Positions 10,460 to 24,277 are shown, counted from the first letter of the stretch. The stretch: DNA of 64,000 bases from Asterias rubens (GCF_902459465.1 NC_047068.1:16887195-16951194), one strand, 5' to 3'. Made by a program: numbers and translations. Notes: generated by a model from the letters alone, not told the origin.

Positions 10460-10834
10460 TTAAAGCCATTATAAACTTTCGGTACAGACAAAAAATTAAA
10501 AGTTCACAGATTTACAAATAATTCAAAGGGTTTACAGAAGGTTATGGTGAAAGACTTATCTTGAAATATTATTCCATGAAATGCTTTACTTTTTGAGAAA
10601 ACATTAAAACAATATTAATTCTCGATAGCGAGAATTACGGATTTATTTTAAACACATGTCATGACACGGCGGAACTTGGGGAAACAAGGGTGGGTTTTCC
10701 CGTTATTTTCTCCCGACTCCGATGACCGATTGAGCATAAATTTTTACAGGTTTGTTATTTTATATATAAGTTGTGGTACACGAAGTGTGGGCCTTGGACA
10801 ATACTGTTTACCGAAAGTGTCCAATGGCTTTAAC
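10460..10834 (+). mobile_element. TTAA-ended MITE, subfamily with CGGTAAACAG ends
   Basis: The left end TTAAAGCCATTATAAACTTTC pairs with the right end ACCGAAAGTGTCCAATGG then CTTTAA. The 3' interior shares GACCGATTGAGC and ACAGGTTTGTTATTTTAT with the main family. A small hairpin TTCTCGATAGCGAGAA lies at 10619-10634. Confidence 0.75.
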
Positions 10835-11420
10835 GAACTAACTATCAAACTGTGATATCATGGGGTTGCACATCGTTTGTGAAAGGATTGGAAATGTATA
10901 AGATGCTTTTAGGAAAAATCGTTGGGTATTGCAAAATGTTGCAATATTTCCCCTCTGAAATACATGTAAATATAGTGCGTGAAAATAAATTACTAAAACC
11001 TTTTAAACTTGTCAAATAGTTAGTATAGTGGGACCAGGGGTTAATACATCAGAAAGCCTTGAAGGGTAAGAGTGAACAAAGCATCGTCGTTTCTTTAACT
11101 GCACAAACGCTGTCGCTGAAAAACACTGCATTCAATAAAGGACATTTTTGTCAATTGCTTTCCAATAATTGTATTGCCTTCTAAAAAAAAAATACGAGTT
11201 AACATAAAAGAGTCTCGTGGCGACACACAGCCCCCCCACTCTTCCCACCCCTCCGTTTAATCCCCTTACATTCAGAACCCAATGCATTGCATTCAAATTA
11301 AATTATTCAAATCGACGCCAATTCAAATTCCCACTTACGTAATGTCACGTCACGCCGTCTAAAACCCCAAATTCTATGGGTCGTTAGCGCAGAATTCCCC
11401 GGTTTCAGAAGAGCTATGCT

Positions 11421-11677
11421 ATTGGTCCATGTTAACGTGCTACAGTGAAACTGACCAATGATGAAGCTCGTTCGATAAATCAAAACAGGTGATGATTCTT
11501 CAGCCCCGTTTACAAAAGAGCGGGAATATTTGGTTGGGTATAAAACATCTCAGCGCGCCTTGCTCACTCGTCATTCCGTGTCTGCTTTGCCTGCTGCTTA
11601 CATCTACCACTGACACTTTGCTGTGTGTGCCAAAACAAGATTGTTTCTACTATTCGTATTTTTCTGCAAGTCTACTG
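11421..11677 (+). promoter_or_regulatory. Promoter and 5' UTR exon of the histone H2B gene
   Basis: An inverted CCAAT box (ATTGGT) lies at 11421-11426 and a direct CCAAT at 11455-11459. A TATA box TATAAAA is at 11539-11545, so transcription should start near 11570. The putative non-coding exon ends at 11677 with the donor CTACTG|GTGAGT. CCAAT plus TATA is the usual arrangement of histone gene promoters. The 785 nt UTR intron ends at the acceptor TCTGTTTCAG (12462). Confidence 0.65.
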
Positions 11678-12284
11678 GTGAGTTCTTTACGTAAATTTGT
11701 TCTGAGTTTGTTGACAACATATGCATGCATTTCTAAGTGCATTTAAAAACAGAACGATCCTGATGTCTATTGGGTTTTTAGGCATTGCATGGCGAGGTAT
11801 CAATGTATTTGGTTTGCGGTAATGTTTTTCGGAGTTCAGCAACAATGTGCATGCAAGTTGAGTGGAAGTTTGTACTTGATTTGCCACAGTTAAACAGAAT
11901 TAGAACAAACCTCGAGTAATGGCCTGGCATCAATGTATTTGGCTTTTGGTAACGCATGTCACCGACACATGTGTGTATTTACTTGGTGTATGTTCCTTTG
12001 AGAACTTGTCATGCTTTATACTATTGCGGAGTAGAATAATCTAACGGTTTCCCTACAGCATTCGCCATGTTTCAATTTCAAATCATTCCTTGCTCTTCGA
12101 TGTATTGCCATTTCAAAACGAGCCTTTCTGCTGGCTTACATCACATCACATTTTTTCAGCGAGTTTATTTTCATTAATTATTTGTCTTGACCTGTTCTTG
12201 ACCGTCTTTGGCTTGAATAACTGTACTTCATTTGTTTATTACAACCAATGGCTATAAATGTTCAGGCATGTATTATGCTTAGTT

Positions 12285-12405
12285 TTTGAAAGTGCAAGGG
12301 CACCAATGCATTGTCTCCTTGTGTGTTTCAAGGGCGCCAAGGCAAGGACCAGGGGGCATCGAGGCAATCGCCTTCGTTGCCTCCATGAAGTATTGGGTCT
12401 GAATG
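12285..12405 (+). repeat. Interspersed repeat, GGCAATCGCCTTCG family, in the H2B UTR intron
   Basis: It shares GGCAATCGCCTTCGTTGCCT, CATGAAGTATTGGG and the AGGGCACCAATGCATTGTC opening with the copy at 4450-4605. It sits about 60 nt upstream of the splice acceptor. Confidence 0.7.
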
Positions 12406-12470
12406 TTGATTGAATTGAAGAACAATTAATGAGAATGTTAATCTTTTCCCGTTCTGTTTCAGTGTCCATC

Positions 12471-13330
<860 letters not shown>

Positions 13331-13454
13331 ATTCCGACCGATGCCAAAATAATAATAGACGGACTTTTTCAGAAACAAATTGAATAGAAAGATACAATAT
13401 TTATCGTCAACGCATCGCGTCTATTGGTAGTTGAGTGGAAAGATGATTTTTGTA

Positions 13455-13521
13455 AATAAATAGTTGTAAATTTATGTTTGTTATATGTACTATTCTTCTT
13501 TTTTAATGGTTTAGAAATAAA
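13455..13521 (+). terminator. Polyadenylation signals of the H2B gene
   Basis: AATAAA occurs at 13455-13460 and again at 13516-13521, 125-191 nt after the stop codon. I see no histone-type stem-loop with its purine-rich downstream element in the first 200 nt after the stop, so the mRNA is probably polyadenylated. Confidence 0.65.
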
Positions 13522-16500
13522 AATTATCAATGAAAATTAATATCCTGGTTTGGAGAGTACTTTTGTTTTTCAGTGTTGTTGACTTAGTAATAAAACTGGT
13601 TTGTTTGTTTGGTTGGTCGGTTTCTCAAAGAATACTTGCCTTTATTGTGAACGTTTTTCACTTTTACCAAAATAAAGCTTCCAATATTTATCAGAAAAGA
13701 TTGGAGTGGGAAACAAAAACAACCATAAGTTAATTAAATATAACGCATTCTGTACTATTGCTTGTAAATAAAATGGAGGTGGGGAGGGGGTAATTAGTTG
13801 CATGGTTCCATTTTCACAGAATTTCTTTAAGGCCGGAGCAGAACGCATTAAAATAGTCACCGTAAAAAAACCTAGCCTTGTCATGGCGACCATTTTTGGC
13901 CGACTTTAATTGTTCGAGAGTTGAATAATATGTAAAGCAACATTCTCTATATAAGTGTGGAGTATAAGCACGTTCAGTCCTTGGTGTGCTTTTTGATATT
14001 TTGATGTCTGCTTCCTTTTGGTTTGGGTTTTCTCAACCCCCCCCCCCGCCCTTTTAAAGATATATTAGTCTCGCGCCCTCTAGTGGCACTTTCTGCTCAT
14101 CATTATAGAGCAGAAGATTGGTGTTGAATAATATTATTTCGGGTGGAATTTATTAAACAGCATTACAAAATACCTGGAAACTTTATTTATATTGTCTTCT
14201 AACAACAGACGAAAATACTCCACCGGGTTACACCAACATCGCTGTCATTTTAACCAGTCAAGGCTAGATTCTAATCGTGTCAAATATTCGACGGTCATTA
14301 TTATATGGAAAGGAATGCCCAACGCACGCATTATTGTGTTAGAGTACAAATTATTGTTATCAATGACGGATCGATTTACACGGTTCATGGTCGACGTCGT
14401 GGCAGCCTTTCATCAACATTTCTGTCGGTCTGGTGTGAGGAAAAATAATATTGGTATTCTGAGTGAGGCTAAACCACGTGTTTTCCCTACTGATTATTTG
14501 AAAGGCAGAGCCAGACGAGACAGCTATAGCTGGGAAACGCGTTTCTCCGAAGGGTACAATATTGCCATGACGTACCGTAAATAAAATGGTATCCCGTTTC
14601 TTTAGACTACAGTTCATCACCGAGACAAGTTCCTCAGTAAATATATGAATGTGAGAGTGACAAGGCAAGTGACATGCAGTTGTTTAGGGTAGGAGGACCC
14701 ACTTCATTATGTTGATGACAAGCAAGTAAATATTGTAAGTACCATATATAATACGTATTGGCAGGCAACCATCTTGCCACCATCTTCACTCACCCCCCCC
14801 CCCCCCCCTCACTCCTGATACACCACCAAGATGTTGTGGGGATAATTTGCATTTTTATTTATTATTTTAAGACTTCACGTTTAAGTTTGGTTGTTGTTTT
14901 GACAATGAATTGCCATAAAAACAACTTGAATATTAGAAGAAGCATTAGTATTTAATGGGTTATTCTTCCTGAGTGTATAAGACTCGCATCCCGATTTCTG
15001 ACGATATCTCAAAAACGCGACCACCTTTTTAAATAACAAGTGTATGGGTTACAAACTATATTGAATGATTGAAACATTCAAACTAGTTCCAAAACATATT
15101 TGCCTTTAATAGAATTGACTCTTTCAACCCGAAGTTGTCCATGCCTTTTTTATTATTGGAAATGCACTCCGTCATCAAGTGTAATATTACATCGAGACCA
15201 TGACTACAAATCCCATGATTGTAATATGGGTTCTTCATTAGCCATCTCGAAGCATGGCTCTAAGTGAACCGTGCAGCCTTGCTACGGCAATCACATGTAA
15301 CATTTCACGGTGTGATACTCAAAACTCGACGGCAATCATTTTTAAAGGTCCTGTTTACGTTCGTTCGGCGGTAGCACCATGTGAACTAGTTTCTCCGTGA
15401 GTAGTTGTTTCTGAGAAGAACCGGTGGTGAACTATTCTACGTTTCGATCGATATCCTTTGATCGTCTTCAGGATGAGTATACGCGTGACTCTTAGTGGTA
15501 AGAAGCACATCAGCTGTGGATAGCACAATGCATTTAATTAAGTACTGCGGGTTATTTTAATTGAAAAACACTTTTATACCCAAAACAACGGTGTACGTTT
15601 CTCAGATTGTCTATTCTTTGTGTAAGGATTGTTTTGCTTTTCTTCTGGCATATTGGGCATATTCGTTTCGAATTTTCGGCGACGTCTCAAAAACGTGACC
15701 AAAACGCAACCTTTTGAAATGAAAGTGAAGTTTGCAGATGACAGTTTTATTGTGTGGGCCTACATCCATTAATATATGTAGGAATAAACTTTCGAACTGT
15801 TCAACAAAACCAAAGTACACTTCTCCTTTAAAAATGTTGCACATCTGTGAACTTGTCGTGGTGTTGCACGCGCGGCCGTGTTGCTGTCCTTGACTTGTAC
15901 CAGTCTGTTCTACATGCAGCATTTTCTTTGAGTAACACAATAGACACATCTCTTTTGCGGTACCAGAACCAAAGAGGATTTAGAAGGCATGCCATGTCAT
16001 CCGCTGCATATAAATATTTCAAAAGGCAAATTCCCTGAACCAAAATGAATGAAGGAATGCGTAAACCAACACCTTTTGATCTCTGTCCAATAATATTTCA
16101 TTCTTCCACGTTGGCCTAATTTGTCATCACACATTGCTAAGGCCCTTTTTTGTTCAGAATTCCAAAGTGATATTGACGAGAAAAAAATCTAGTGTCATGA
16201 TTTTTGGTTGATTGATGATAAAGTTGAAAAGCTCACCTTTGTATAAATCTAGACGTATTGTCACATTTTGACAGCACACCGCACGATCAAGTATGTCAAA
16301 ATTGAGTCAAGCTACTTTTAGGGCAGCTGTTCACAGTATTTTACCCCAAAAGTGACCTTTGTGGCTTTTCGTCGTATCCCTGTGAATAATTAAAACTATA
16401 ATCCGGTTATAACTAACCTTATATCTAGAATTAACTGTGCTGTGGCCGCAATTACACCACAAGATTAATGACCATAATTAAAACTATAGAGCTGTTGGTA

Positions 16501-17820
16501 CCATATAGGGCCTAGAAAAAATTGCTAGAAACGACACTTTAGACTATTGAGACATAGGCCTATAGTGCGTTCTTTCTTTCATTCTTGTAACTTCGAAAAC
16601 CAAATTGTTCAACTCAATTCAATTCAATTCAAATTCATTGAGTTCCAAGTGGGAATAATGGCCTTTGACAGCATGGAGGTACCTCCATGTTGACAGATAC
16701 TAACAGTTGTATTTAAAGCGAGCCCATCATAAGTACATTGTGTACAGTAAGATCATCCTTGTCTATAAACCCGCCTTTAATTCCTAGCAACAGATCGCCG
16801 GTAAAGTCATTTCGATTGCGTAATACCTCACCGGTAGATGCCGGTACCTGTACATTCTTCATGTACATGTACAGCTACAATACATCAATATTGCAGCAAT
16901 CAGCAATACAGCACTTGCTGTAACCTGATAAACCACAAAGCTTACAGTGTTATCATGGAAGAAGCAACAATGTTATCCAATCTCTCTCAAAAATAATATG
17001 GATTTACTGTCTCTAAACAATGTGTGCTGAAGTGGACTGTACGGAAGGTAAATATTTACCAAATGTATTATAACCATTCATTCTTGCCATACCATTCGTA
17101 GTTCACCACTCTACTATACGATACATCTGTCATTTAGACTGCTGGTGGACTGTACGAATGGTCACACGGTCACAAAAGAGCTGCAAATATTTTCAATGCC
17201 TTGTGGCGTTAGAACTTGGTAACATGAGTAAGATTGTGTTTCGTGTGGAGGCTGTCAAGTTATAGCTGGGAATATGCACGTGCATTTATCTGTACTTCTT
17301 TCTGGCATTCCATAAACAAGCTCCAGTGAACTCTGCAGTGTGCTTTTTGAGTGGTGGGTTAACTCGTCTGTTGTTTCATGTCATTTGCATCATTACATTT
17401 GCTATATAGAAAACTGCATGAACTTCAATACCATGGACAACATCTTACGCAACATTGGTATGTGATTATGTCAAATTGTTTATTCATGAATGGATTTGCA
17501 TGTTTTCTGATTTTGTATGTTCTTATAAATTATGTTGCACTATCTTGTTGAACCATAGACTAACTTCTGACCCACACTGAGAATGTGTTGTTATAATAAT
17601 TGGTGACAACATTGCATAAAAGGTTTTTGTTTTAGCCAGAATTTTTTGTTACAAACACTGCAAGGGGTTAAACTTTTATTTTGGAGTGATTTCAGATCAT
17701 TTTATTTTTGACCATTAACATAGGCCCACTCATAGTCTTAAAACTCAGAGTAAGAATTGACACTAACATGGGTCACGTACGTGGGTCTTGACCCATTTCA
17801 GGGTCAGTGTATCAATCAAT
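13522..17820. other. Gene-free stretch with scattered repeats
   Basis: No supported gene. Poly-C runs lie at 14038-14047 and 14792-14807. A pair of related segments starts near 14990 and 15660, sharing CTCAAAAACG followed by GACCA and CCTTTT. The phrase CTACGTTTCGATCGATATCC then TTTGATCGTCTTCAGGATGA at 15439-15478 looks like a known kind of retroelement end. The frame at 14192-14584 lacks an ATG at its start and has no recognisable domain. TTCAATTCAATTCAATTC at 16615 resembles the repeat tail seen at 1500. Confidence 0.5.
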
Positions 17821-17829
17821 CACATTTGT

Positions 17830-18254
17830 ATTTTGTTAGCATAAAAACTTATATGGTAATAAGCAATGGAGAGCTGTTAGTATAAAACATTGTGAGAAAC
17901 GGCTCCCTCTGAAGTAACGTAGTTCTGAGAAAGAAGTAATTTCTCACACACAAAAAAACATTTGAATTGAATTCAAGACCTCTCAGCTAAGGTCTCGAAT
18001 TCAAGCATCTCAAATTAACGCCATTGTCGCACAAGTTGTTTGCTTTGAGATGCTTGAATTCGAGACCTTAGCTGAGGAGAGGTCTAGAATTCAATTCAAA
18101 TGTTTTTGTTACATATTCTTACATTACTCTCTCACAACTTCGACGACCAAATGAGTTCACATTTTCACACATGCTTGTTATTTTATGCATATGTTGAGAT
18201 ACAAGTGAGTATATCTTTGACAATATTAAACCAAAGGTTTCCAGTGCCTTTAAT
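17830..18254 (+). mobile_element. TTAA-type MITE with an enlarged central hairpin
   Basis: The main-family interior is clear (GTGAGAAACGGCTCCCTCTG, ACTTCGACGACCAAATGAG) and the right end is CCAGTGCCTTTAA. The left end is lost or rearranged. The central palindrome is much larger than usual: AACATTTGAATTGAATTC at 17967 pairs with its complement ending near 18106, with TGAGATGCTTGAATTCGAGA on the inner arm. Confidence 0.75.
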
Positions 18255-18562
18255 GTCAATGAATCGATATTCCCGTCAGATAGTGTCGCCTCATGCGAGA
18301 CTGTCCGGGTGGTTTCAGTTTAAAAATCCGTAGGGCGTTCAAAGGTATTGTTGGATCAGAATTAATGCAATATGAAAAGAGCCGTGAGGTGAAATCCGAT
18401 ATGAAGGGATTAGGATTAGTAGAATAATCATTGGACTGCAACGGGGGAAGTGGGTTGGAAATAAAATCTGAAATTTTAATCTGTAAGTACCATTGTTCAC
18501 GGTGATATTCACTCAGTGCTGTAGGTAATGTTGATGTGGACTAGTGTGCCGTAACTCATTTT

Positions 18563-18960
18563 AAAGGTATAGACAATGTAAGGATTTATCTGTGCCTCTG
18601 GTTATAGGAACTGGACTTCTCACTTGGTGTATTTCAACATATGCATATAATAACAAATCTGTGAAAAGTTTTGCTCAATTGGTCATCGAACTTGCGAGAG
18701 AATGATGAAAGACAAAACACCCTTGATGAACAAGTGCGTGCTTTTAGTTAGATGCCTTTATTATTGTTCAGGCCTTCATCAGTCTTTGATTAGTGAGAAA
18801 AGTTTCCTACCCCTTTCAGCAACAAAAAACGTTACTTCAGAAGGAGCAATTTTTCGCTATGCTTTATACTATCAACAGCTCTTTAAATTGCTCGTTACCA
18901 AGTTGTTGTTAATGCTAACAATTATTTTGAGTCACTTATAGGGCTAGAGTGCTTTTAAAG
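18563..18960 (-). mobile_element. TTAA-type MITE, reverse orientation
   Basis: Read on the minus strand it has the family order: TAAGTGACTCAAAATAATTG near its left end, GCTTTCATC-type interior, and CACAGATTTGTTATTATATG near the right end. Ends are degraded (TTTTAAAGGTATAGACAATG). Confidence 0.65.
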
Positions 18961-19079
18961 ATATTTATACAGGGTTGGTAATGAGAAAAAGCTAAATATA
19001 TTTTTGAAAGATTACTGATTGTAAAGTTCATTTTATTCATTTTCTGTGAAACATTTCCGTGAGAAATTAAGTCATATTC

Positions 19080-19310
19080 GAGAAAACTGTAAGGCCTATC
19101 TGAAAACCTTTAAAAAACGCAACAGCTGATTTCAGTTGAATCATCAACTAATTGCTGAAAATGATGCATGTTTTTTTAATTTTTTTTATTATTTTTATTC
19201 ATGACTCACACGACGAATTAAGCCAAAATGTTCACAGTTTTTTTTAACATCATGTATATGGTTGATTACACAAAACATGAACACTGCCTGCTACTTTGTC
19301 AGCTACACCA
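19080..19310 (+). repeat. Strongly diverged TTAA-type MITE fragment
   Basis: GCTGATTTCAGTTGAATCATC corresponds to the ATTTCAGCTGAAA hairpin region. ACGACGAATTAAGCC, TTCACAG and TGTATATGGTTGATTACAC follow in family order. No clean ends remain. Confidence 0.45.
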
Positions 19311-19864
19311 ATCCTCTATTAAACAAAATTTTGTATGCGTTTTGGGCATGGGTTGAACACCTCTGATGATTAACCTACCAATGTCCTTGGAACGTATTTG
19401 CCTGTATGTGTGAATAAATTGTCCACAAATCCTTATTTTCATGTGGGAATAAGCTTAAAGTGCCTGCTAAAATACCAATTGCTAAAGTGGAGCTACCAGC
19501 TACTTTGATATACATAATGTGTTTAGGTTTCCACTCAACCGAAATGGATAAAGTAAAAAAATACCACTTCGGTGTTATCAAACTGTGTGTTAGTATCACA
19601 AAACCAAAACCTTAATATGGGTTTCACAAAATATACCCAGTCAGTTTCCATAGTGTTTAATAATTTGATAAATACAATCCTTATTAAATGGTTCTCTATT
19701 CCCTCAGTGCCTCACTTTGATCACAGTGACTTTGAATAGAAAAAAATACAAAATGGCCACACTGTGCTATTGCTCAATATTCAGTTGTATGATAGTGTGG
19801 AAATTTCTGCTGAGTCGAGGTGCCATTTGTGACACCAATGCCCTACAGCTCTGCGAATGCGGTA

Positions 19865-20233
19865 TTAAAGGCACTGGACACTATTGGTAATTACTCAAAC
19901 TATTTTTAGCATAAAAGCTTACTTGGTAAATACGAGCAATGGAGAGCTGTTGACATTAAAGAACATTGTGGGAAACAGCTCACTGTGAAGCAACATAGTT
20001 TTTGAGAAAGAGGTTATTTTTCACTAAAAAAATACTTCAGCTGAAGCCTTTTAATTTTATATGCATCTGAGAAAGTAATGCAAAAAGGGCTGTTTTTTTC
20101 ATTATTCTCTTGCAAATTCGATGACCAATTGAGTCCAAAATTTCACAGGTTTGTTTTGTATGCATTTGTTCGGATACACCAAGTGAGAAGACTGGTCTTT
20201 GACAATATTACCAAAGGTGTGCACTGCATTTAA
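19865..20233 (+). mobile_element. TTAA-ended MITE, AGCTGAAG subfamily
   Basis: The left end TTAAAGGCACTGGACACTAT and the right end ACCAAAGGTGTGCACTGCAT then TTAA are both present. The centre has CTTCAGCTGAAGCC instead of the GACCTC hairpin. The length is 369 bp. Confidence 0.88.
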
Positions 20234-20589
20234 TGCACAAGTTCGTAATAGTTCGTTAAGTGTTTTTTATTGCACCATGCAGCAACAAAAACACCAGTCG
20301 GAAACCACATGCATTATCATATTGGGACCTTGAGAGGTTTTTGTTTACGAACACAATACGGCGTGCAGTATTAGATTATAGGCTAAATATAAATGTAGCC
20401 TTTTACATGCAGGCAAAAGATATGTAAGATTTACTGGGTTGGTTCATGGAGGTAGAATTCCTCCATGGTTGGTTCGAGCAATAATGTTGTGGATTTTTTC
20501 TTTTCTTTTATTATGATTTGTACGAGAAAAAAAACGGAAATGGACGTTTCTGTTAGTGTTACAGGCCTTTCGTTGTTGTGCTTGGTTGG

Positions 20590-20609
20590 CTGTAATGGGG
20601 GGGGGGGGT
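20590..20609. repeat. Poly-G run
   Basis: An interrupted G run follows GGCTGTAATG. It is one of several homopolymer C/G tracts in the window (9618, 14038, 23550, 35209). Confidence 0.85.
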
Positions 20610-21048
20610 GTCTGTTATGGGTGTGAATAGAAAAAAAATTAATTAAGATATTATTGTTCTTTAGAGCAGTCATTTGGGAATTGGAAATACATGTTTATAC
20701 GAGAAAGACACACAAATCTGATTCTTGTTAAGGATAGAATATAATTTAAAAGATAATTAAAATGACTGGACTAAGTACACAGATTTATGGACTGAATTGT
20801 ATTTTTCAAGGTTAACCATTTCCCCACAATTCCAGCTAGCGATAGAAAAGAATACGTATACTTAGGTTTTCTAATTGTGTGGACGTGGTTTCATTAACTG
20901 AGACGATTATTCTCCTGAAGTAACAATGAACATTAACATAAATATTTACGTAAATATTGGCGATTTAAAATAATCACGTATAAATATTTACGTCGAATTC
21001 ACGATTTTGGTTGTGTGGCGAATATTTTAGGTAATGTTTATGTGAGAT

Positions 21049-21630
21049 TTAAAGTCACCTGGAAGTGGTATTTTTTCAAAATAAAGCTTTTGCCACTTAT
21101 ATATGTGTTTTGATGAGTGGAATGTGAATAAACAGTTAACTAAGGTTTTAAAAAATCAGTTCTTATGTTATTTACAAATTTAAGAGTAGACCCCGACCCG
21201 AGAGGGCGCTGTTCGTGACGTCAATCGAGGCAGACTTTGCCTGTAATGCGTAGAGTAAACACAATTGCAAAGTACATGTACGGACCAAGTCGTGAGTTTG
21301 TACGTTTCAAAAAAAGTTGTTTTTGTTTTTTCCCGGCAATTCCGACCAGGTGTATTGCTGCTAAATGCAGAAAAAACACTTTTTGAAACGTACCAACTCA
21401 CGACTTGGACGTACATGTACTTTGCACGTGTGTTTACTATACGCATTGCAGGCAAAGTCTGCCTCGATTGACGTCACAAAAGGGGTAGGCGGAGTCAGCC
21501 CCCCAAACAACTTTATATATTTTTTAAACCTATAAATCGTGACAAACAATTACTAAAAAAATTGTTTTATTGTTCGTAAGCATACTCTTATGTTTGAAAG
21601 AAAAAAAATACTATTTCCAGGTGACTTTAA
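21049..21630. mobile_element. Fold-back MITE, 582 bp
   Basis: The outer ends TTAAAGTCACCTGGAAGTGG and the complement CTATTTCCAGGTGACTTTAA are clear. Inner arms match over about 100 nt: TGACGTCAATCGAGGCAGAC on the left (about 21216) against GTCTGCCTCGATTGACGTCA on the right (about 21457), and AAGTCGTGAGTTTGTACG against CGTACCAACTCACGACTT. The loop is around 21335-21375. TTAA ends link it formally to the other TTAA elements, but the sequence is unrelated. Confidence 0.88.
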
Positions 21631-21649
21631 GATTGTCATGCTCATGTTT

Positions 21650-22110
21650 GTAAATATTTACGTAAATAAAATATAATGTTCGATGTCCCTTACTATTAAC
21701 AGCAACATAAGATCTCAGCTTATTAGCAAAAAATGTGTGTATCATTGGAAGTCTGTTATCAGAGGTGTGGACCCAGTGCGGGCATTAGCGGGGCTTTGGT
21801 TATGTATAATGCCCGCTCACTATGTGAAAATGGCCCCAAATCACAAACATTTACGTATGCAAGACTTGGCCCCCTAATCGCAAGTATTTATGTAATATTT
21901 TCGTAAATAAAAAGAAGTGTTCGATGTCCCTTTAAAGCCATCATAAGAAACTCAGATTTAAAAACTACGTTTCGAAGAAATAATCATTTGATCACGAGGG
22001 TTTAGTGTATTATCATTGGAAGCAAATTTGTTATCAGAAGTATGGACCAATATGCGGGGCATTAGTGATGAATAGTAGGACATTAGTTATGTCCTAATGC
22101 CCGCTCCGGG
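21650..22110. repeat. Two diverged tandem units of about 240 bp
   Basis: Both units begin with a TTTACGTAAATA-like stretch and GTTCGATGTCCCTT. Both then have ATCATTGGAAG, GTTATCAGA and GTGGACC / ATGGACC, then a GGGCATTAG phrase and TGCCCGCTC. The first unit runs from about 21650 and the second from about 21888. Confidence 0.7.
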
Positions 22111-22344
22111 AGAGAACTGGGTTATTGAATTAATACATATGATGAAGTCGTGTGCTGTATTTCCCACATCACTGCGGGGGCCTTAAGGTAATCGGAGCGG
22201 CATGGTCGTCTTGCATGGAGTAGGTACACAGTCACGGACTGTTGAATTGGAGAACGTGAAAATGATAATTTAATTGCCACCGGGAACTCCAAATCTCACG
22301 GCGTGTCCTCTACTTCGTTAAAGCCGCTGCGTGTAACATTATTA

Positions 22345-22566
22345 TTAAAGGCACTGGGCACGTTTGGAAATGTCAAAGACCAGTATTCTCACTTGGTGAA
22401 TCCAAAGCATAAAATCACAAACCTGTGGAAATTAACACCCTTGTTGAACAAAGTGTTGTGCTTTCAGATGCATAAAAAAGGCTTCAGGCCTGAAGTCTTT
22501 TATTTTGATTATATTGAGTGGGAAATTAGCTCTTTCTCAAAAACCAATAGTGTCCAGTGGCTTTAA
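22345..22566 (-). mobile_element. TTAA-ended MITE, reverse, internally deleted
   Basis: Ends are TTAAAGGCACTGGGCACG and CCAATAGTGTCCAGTGGC then TTTAA. It retains the GATGCATAAAAAAGGCTTCA part but has lost about 150 bp relative to full copies (222 bp total). Confidence 0.85.
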
Positions 22567-22737
22567 ATGGGATTGCACCGTTTTCAAAAGTACCAAATGA
22601 ATTGTACGTTGCTTGGTGCTAGGTGTAAAGTTCAACAGAACACCATCCCAACTTTGGAATCGTTCCATATTGGAACTGGTCCTAACTGTATGTAGCATGG
22701 GATCTAGAGATCTGTCAACAGTCAGGCAGGAAACTCC

Positions 22738-22935
22738 AGCTGGGCTCGATTTCATAGAGCTTCATGTGCAGTACAAAAAGCAGCTAAGCACAACAAAATG
22801 ATGCATACCCAAATACGAATACTAGCCAAAGTATATTATGTATAATACTAATATGACTGGTATCTTGCTTATTTTTTATAAGCACAATATTTCAAGCATC
22901 TTTTCCTGCGCAGCTCCATATTGGGCCCCGTTTGG
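22738..22935. mobile_element. Palindromic GGGCCCAATTTC-type element
   Basis: GCTCGATTTCATAGAGC followed by CAGCTAAGCAC on the left is mirrored by GCAGCTCCATATTGGGCCCC on the right, with an AT-rich middle. Confidence 0.6.
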
Positions 22936-24270
22936 TAACGTGATGTGATGGGGTGATTTCATTTGGGTTTTTGTGTCTGGAGAAATAATGCGTATAATAT
23001 ACTGCGTATTGCTGCCTTGTGTTTCCGATTATCCTTGGTCAATTGTTTTTTCACCTTCAAATCTCCCCTTTGCTGAATTTCCTTATTGCTTCCTGTTTTT
23101 CTCCATTTTCTTCCGTTGTTATTTCGTTATTTATAAAAGTTCAATCGACTTTTAAAATTTATTGATAATTATGTCAATGTCAGTTAATGTAGTTTCGGAG
23201 ACGTTGCATGGTGATCAAAGTGTATTCGGTTTGCTCCAATACCATGTTCATATCTACTTTTCTGTGCTATGTCTTGCTTTTTATATTCTACTGCCGAAAC
23301 TCGGGGACCATTTTACAAAAACACTGTTCTTTAGTCGGAAAAGCAAGACAGTTCTTTTCCACTGAGTCGTCTCCTCAATTCCGAAGTCTGCTCACACTGA
23401 GCGAGACCTATGTTCCCACAGCCTATAGGGCCAACAGCAAAGTGAATGTATTAATCGTTAATTGAGCAAGGGTATGTTTAGTAATGAAGACTGTAAAATT
23501 GTATCACGTGCAAAATGTGAGTTTGCTGTGATAGGTGTGTGTGTCCCCCCCCCCCCTACCACCCCCCCCCCCCAACCACCAGCCTGCTTGTCCGTTTTTT
23601 AGCTGTTTGTTTGTGGTGTTAGGGACTTAGACAACGCTGTTTAATTTATTGGTTGTTATTGACTGTTGAATCGTTTTGTTGTATAAGTTTCTTTTTCATT
23701 TTAAAAAATGCAACAATGGTTCATTTACTTGCTCCAGTGGTTTACCGGTGTGTTACAAGTCAATGTTAAAAATCACCTAAGCATGTACAAATAGTTTGTA
23801 CTCAATTTTCCAGTTGAGTAAAATCATTAATGACTAAAGCTGTTTACGCTCCAGCAAATACAAAAAGTTACAATCTCTTTATTATATTTCACAGATGTTC
23901 CAGTGCACGACTGTGCCCCGCCTCCTCCTGCCCACAGCATCGCGTGAAAGAGGCGAAAAAGGGGAAACAAAAACAATCAACTCTCCACAAATGCATTCCG
24001 GTTTCCGACTTGCATAAATCATTTTTAGGAACCTGTGGAGTCTACGAGTCAACGTATGGTAGAATGATTTGTGGTTTGTTATTATGGTCACTGCACGAGC
24101 TGCTGTGACGTTGTCTATGCTAACTCCATATGATGCATATTATTATTCGACTTATGACAACAGCCGGCTGACTTGCGTATCTGGTAAAGTTATCACAGCT
24201 ACTGCAGAGAGCTATGACCGTGTTATAGGGGTCCCTGCCTGGCTTGTATTACCGGCAGATCCAACTACAT
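22936..24270. other. Upstream of the ankyrin gene; no gene recognised
   Basis: C-rich homopolymer runs lie at 23547-23574. The stretch before 24278 may hold a 5' UTR exon, since ATTATCAG|TG at 24293 could be a splice acceptor, but I cannot place a promoter. Confidence 0.4.
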
Positions 24271-24277
24271 TCAGTTT

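Noticed and set aside
14192..14584. 130-codon plus-strand frame
   Set aside because: There is no ATG at the start, no recognisable domain, and repeats on both sides.
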